Shown piece after piece: positions 14,488 to 16,976 of a DNA stretch of 16,976 nt. The position numbers were made by a program, and so were the translations under genes. The stretch is taken from contig JAWLGN010000099.1 of the NCBI GenBank assembly GCA_041685075.1, positions 1 to 16,976 on the forward strand, in the 5' to 3' direction. The first letter of the stretch is position 1. The number at the start of each line of letters is the position of its first letter. The DNA is from JAMCRM01 sp041685075 (GTDB lineage Bacteria; Acidobacteriota; Terriglobia; Bryobacterales; Bryobacteraceae). The notes under the pieces were generated by a model that was not told the origin of the DNA, made no database searches, and was given only the letters and a program-made list of their open reading frames with translations.

Positions 14488-15840
14488 ATGAAGCTCACGC
14501 GACGATCGCTTTTCCGCTCCGCCGCGGCCGCACCCGCTGCAGCGCGTGCCGCCGCAGACGCGCCCAACTTCGTCTTCCTGCTTTCCGACGACCACTCCTG
14601 GAGCGACCTGGGCTGCTACCGCAACACCGCCGTCCGCACCCCGCACCTGGACCGCATGGCGCGCGAAGGCATGCGCATCAACCACTGCTACGTGGCCGCG
14701 CCGCAGTGCAGCCCCAACCGCTCCGCCATCTTCACCGGCTGCACACCCCACACCACCGCCACCTCGCGTCTCCACACCCCCATGCCCGAGTGGGAGCCCA
14801 CTTTTCTGGAACCCTTGAAGGAGCGCGGCTACTACACCGGCGCCTTCCGCAAGGTGCACCAGGGCGCGGCCTTCGACCGCCGCTGGGATTTCTACGGCGG
14901 CCGCAACGTGCCGTTCGAAAAATTCTTCGACGCGCTTCCCGCCGGCCGGCCCTTCTGGCTGCAACTGGGCTTCACGGATCCGCACCGCCCCTATCGCCCC
15001 GGCGCGTTCAACCCGCCGCACGACCCGCGCTCCGTGCGGGTGCCGCCCTTCCTGCCGGACCTCCCCGAAGTGCGCCGCGATCTGGCCCACTACTACGACT
15101 CGATCGCCCGCATGGACGCCGAGTGCGGCCAGTTATTCCGCCTGTTGCGCAGCCGGGGCCTCGATCGCAACACCCTGGTCGTTTTCACCGGCGACAACGG
15201 TATGCCCTTCCCGCGTGCCAAGGGCGGATGCTACGATCCCGGCATCCGGGTGCCGCTGCTGGCCTGGTGGCCGGGACGCATCGCCGCCGGCGCCGCGCGG
15301 GACGAACTCATCTCCCACGTTGACCTGGCCCCCACCTGGCTCGAAGCGGCCGGCATCGCCACCCCACGCAAGATGCAGGGCCGCAGCTTCCTGCCGCTCC
15401 TCACCGGAGGCGCGTACCAGCCCCGCACCGAGGTCTGCTCGGAGCGCAACTGGCACGACAACTTCGACCCCATCCGTTCCGTGCGCACGGCGCGCTACAA
15501 GCTCATCTTCAACGCCGCGCCGCACTTCCCCTATCGCCCAGCCTGGGACCTGGCGGACTCCCCCACCTGGGCTGCCATGCTTCGCGCAGCGCGCCGCGGC
15601 ACACTGCGCCCCGAACACGCCGCCCTGTTCGAGCCCTCCCGCCCCATGCTCGAACTCTACGACGTCCGCGAGGATCCGAACGAGTTCCGCAACCTCGCCG
15701 GCGATCCCGCGCACCAGGACGCGCTCCAGGAGATGAAGCACCGGCTGAGCGAGTGGATGCACGCGACGTATGACTACCTGCCCCCGGCCTTCGCCACTCC
15801 CGGCAAACCCGGCGGCCGCGGCTGGCCCGCCACCCTGTAG
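14488..15840 (+). CDS. Tat-exported sulfatase with C-S-P-N-R modification site
   Basis: Second arylsulfatase-superfamily enzyme, 450 residues from ATG 14488, with a twin-arginine signal (LTRRSLFRSAAAA). Predicted to cleave sulfate esters outside the cytoplasm. The formylglycine site is Cys74 in APQCSPNRSAIFTG; the core C-x-P-x-R is intact, but Asn replaces the usual Ser or Ala before Arg. Metal-ligand candidates are Asp34-Asp35 (LSDDH) and Asp236-Asn237 (TGDNG); His166 (DPHR) and Lys245 fit the remaining catalytic positions. It shares the FLPDLPEVRRDL block and general layout with the sulfatase at 1174-2688, so both probably belong to the same S1 subfamily. An upstream in-frame ATG at 14467 would put seven residues before the signal and is less likely. 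It is divergent from GH2 and followed, after a 117-bp gap with a tandem repeat, by an amidohydrolase. The substrate is unknown. Confidence 0.88.
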   Translation: MKLTRRSLFRSAAAAPAAARAAADAPNFVFLLSDDHSWSDLGCYRNTAVRTPHLDRMAREGMRINHCYVAAPQCSPNRSAIFTGCTPHTTATSRLHTPMPEWEPTFLEPLKERGYYTGAFRKVHQGAAFDRRWDFYGGRNVPFEKFFDALPAGRPFWLQLGFTDPHRPYRPGAFNPPHDPRSVRVPPFLPDLPEVRRDLAHYYDSIARMDAECGQLFRLLRSRGLDRNTLVVFTGDNGMPFPRAKGGCYDPGIRVPLLAWWPGRIAAGAARDELISHVDLAPTWLEAAGIATPRKMQGRSFLPLLTGGAYQPRTEVCSERNWHDNFDPIRSVRTARYKLIFNAAPHFPYRPAWDLADSPTWAAMLRAARRGTLRPEHAALFEPSRPMLELYDVREDPNEFRNLAGDPAHQDALQEMKHRLSEWMHATYDYLPPAFATPGKPGGRGWPATL

Positions 15841-15841
15841 C

Positions 15842-15886
15842 GCAATTTTCATCCTGGCAATTTTCATCCTGGCAATTTTCATCTTG
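15842..15886. repeat. Three tandem copies of a 15-bp AT-rich unit
   Basis: The unit GCAATTTTCATCCTG occurs at 15842-15856 and 15857-15871, and once more with a single C-to-T change at 15872-15886. It begins one base after the sulfatase stop codon and is clearly richer in A and T than its surroundings. It ends in the 10-bp palindrome TCTTGCAAGA (15882-15891). It makes no hairpin resembling a terminator. It may be a slippage-prone microsatellite or repeated binding site; no function is recognised. Confidence 0.8.
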
Positions 15887-15929
15887 CAAGATACGGCCGC
15901 CGCCGCCGCTCCGTCCGCGCCGCCGCCGG

Positions 15930-15938
15930 TGCTATCAT
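15930..15938 (+). promoter_or_regulatory. Extended -10 promoter candidate for the amidohydrolase
   Basis: TGCTATCAT is an extended -10 element (TG, one base, then TATCAT, five of six matches to consensus) 19 bp before ATG 15958. No -35 is visible at 17 bp, which extended -10 promoters can do without. If used, transcription would begin near 15945 and exclude the upstream ATG at 15937, which overlaps the motif. Confidence 0.4.
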
Positions 15939-15957
15939 GCTCCCGACGGAAACCCGC

Positions 15958-16815
15958 ATGCCCCACACATTCAGCAGACGAAGCTTTCTCGGCAGCGCGG
16001 CGGCGGCCGGTTTCGCCGGCCCGACTCTCTCCGCCGCAGAGGCCCGCCCCGCCCGCGTCATCGACTGCCACGCGCACTTCTACCGGTCGACGGGCGGACG
16101 CGACCCCAACCGCATGCTGGTGGAGGCCGCCGATAAGCTGGGCATCGACCAGCTCTGCTGCTCCCTGCTCACCGCCCGCCGCCCCGCCACCGCCGACCAG
16201 TTCCGCGAAGCCAACGCCCATGCCTGGGAGATCGCCAAACGCTTCCCCGGACGCCTGCTTCCCTACGTCTACGTCAACGCCGGCTACACCCGCGAAGCCG
16301 TCGAGGAGATCCGCCGCTACGTGGAAGACCGCGGCTTCATCGGGCTGAAGGTCTACAACGAGTACTGGGCCAACGAGCCGGTCTTCTACCCCATCGTCGA
16401 GACCGTCATCCAGTTGCGCGTTCCGATTCTCTTCCACGCCGGCCACATGCACTTCTACAACGAGCAGCAGCCGCGCATCAGCGACGGCGGCCACATCGCC
16501 GAACTGGCGAAGCGCTATCCGGAAGCCATGCTCATCTGCGGGCACGTCAACGGCGGCGGCGACTGGGAGTGGACCATCAAGGCCCTGCGCAACGCCCCCA
16601 CCGTCTACCTGGACACCAGCGGCAGCGTCGTCGACGAGGGCGTCGTGGAGATGTGCGTCGAGCTGCTGGGCGCGGACCGCGTGCTCTTCGGCTGCGACAT
16701 GAGCATGACCGCGGGCGTGGGGAAGGTGCGGGCCGCGCAGCTCAGCCCCCAGGACCGCAGGAAGATCCTGGGCGACAACATGGCCGCCATTCTCTCCAAG
16801 CGAGGCTCCCGATGA
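15958..16815 (+). CDS. Tat-exported amidohydrolase (amidohydrolase 2 family)
   Basis: Metal-dependent TIM-barrel hydrolase or decarboxylase of the amidohydrolase-2 group. With ATG 15958 the protein has 285 residues and starts with a twin-arginine signal (TFSRRSFLGSAAAAGFAG). Metal-ligand candidates are His38 and His40 in IDCHAHF, His160 and/or His163 in ILFHAGH, His196 in ICGHVNGG and Asp247 in LFGCDMS, in the order expected for the fold. ATG 15937, seven codons earlier, is possible but overlaps a good -10 motif. A weak GGA precedes the chosen start. The stop overlaps the start of the next gene by ATGA, and that gene also looks like an amidohydrolase, so the two probably work together. The family includes lactonases, amidases and decarboxylases; the reaction here cannot be assigned. 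A Tat signal is notable because many relatives are cytoplasmic. Confidence 0.85.
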   Translation: MPHTFSRRSFLGSAAAAGFAGPTLSAAEARPARVIDCHAHFYRSTGGRDPNRMLVEAADKLGIDQLCCSLLTARRPATADQFREANAHAWEIAKRFPGRLLPYVYVNAGYTREAVEEIRRYVEDRGFIGLKVYNEYWANEPVFYPIVETVIQLRVPILFHAGHMHFYNEQQPRISDGGHIAELAKRYPEAMLICGHVNGGGDWEWTIKALRNAPTVYLDTSGSVVDEGVVEMCVELLGADRVLFGCDMSMTAGVGKVRAAQLSPQDRRKILGDNMAAILSKRGSR

Positions 16816-16976
16816 TCGACATCAACGCCTACCTGGGGCATTTCGCCTTCCGCCGGCTGCGCCACAACACCGCTCCGGCGCTCCTCCGCCTGATGGACGC
16901 CAAGGGATTCCGCCGCGCCGCGGTCTCCAGCGCCGGCGCCATCACCTACCGCAACCCGCAGGGAGGCAACGAGGAA
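16812..16976 (+). CDS. Amidohydrolase family protein, N-terminal part (runs off the window)
   Basis: The first 55 residues of a gene that continues past the window end. It starts at an ATG overlapping the previous stop (ATGA), which indicates translational coupling. The visible part reads MIDINAYLGHFAFR and continues with RLRHNTAPALLRLMDAKG and AAVSSAGAITYRNPQGG. The opening I-D-x-N-x-x-x-G is the first barrel strand of amidohydrolase-2 proteins, here with Asn where the preceding enzyme has His of its H-x-H motif. There is no signal peptide, so unlike its partner it looks cytoplasmic. The identification rests on pattern recognition over a short stretch. Confidence 0.65.
   Translation, partial: MIDINAYLGHFAFRRLRHNTAPALLRLMDAKGFRRAAVSSAGAITYRNPQGGNEE

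Noticed and set aside
14427..14567. Upstream extension of the GH2 frame by 47 residues
   Set aside because: It would place the twin-arginine signal internally and overlap the start of the divergent sulfatase.
15842..15886. CRISPR-like array
   Set aside because: The 15-bp units are directly adjacent with no spacers, and no cas gene is present.
15133..16545. A 470-residue minus-strand frame reading through the 15-bp repeat
   Set aside because: It is antisense to both the sulfatase and the amidohydrolase. The repeated residues it encodes are explained by the DNA tandem repeat.

Overview
The window is a GC-rich bacterial chromosome segment, densely coding on both strands, with no gap longer than about 150 bp. 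Gene content points to an Acidobacteriota member, most like the Solibacter/Bryobacter group. The signs are an acidobacterial-style outer-membrane receptor with an N-terminal carboxypeptidase-regulatory-like domain, many Tat-exported hydrolases (sulfatases, a glycoside hydrolase, an amidohydrolase) and an ECF sigma/anti-sigma pair. The lineage is an inference from gene style; no rRNA or tRNA gene is visible to confirm it.

Layout. 153-1145 (+) is a housekeeping fabH. It converges on a Tat-exported sulfatase (1174-2688, -). That sulfatase is divergent from a secreted heparinase II/III-like polysaccharide lyase (2798-5197, +), with only 109 bp between the two starts. A family-2 glycosyltransferase follows (5229-6290, -). 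It diverges from a three-gene, overlapping operon on the + strand: ECF sigma factor (6424-6981), an unusually large membrane-bound zinc-finger anti-sigma protein (6974-8650) and a TonB-dependent-receptor-like outer-membrane protein (8647-11637). The receptor gene meets a Tat-exported GH2 glycosidase (11634-14426, -) tail to tail, sharing the four bases TTAA. The GH2 gene is divergent from a second Tat-exported sulfatase (14488-15840, +). Downstream are a 15-bp tandem repeat, a Tat-exported amidohydrolase (15958-16815) and the start of a second amidohydrolase (from 16812) that runs off the window.

How they fit together. Two related sulfatases, a lyase-like protein and a GH2 enzyme, all with export signals, suggest breakdown of a sulfated or uronate-containing polysaccharide outside the cytoplasm. 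The sigma/anti-sigma/receptor operon in the middle has the gene order of FecI-FecR-FecA-type cell-surface signalling, but with differently built parts: a zinc-finger anti-sigma carrying a large periplasmic region with a BON-like module, and a receptor without a recognisable signalling domain at its N-terminus. Whether this operon senses a product of the neighbouring hydrolases is inference. It is the most interesting idea in the window.
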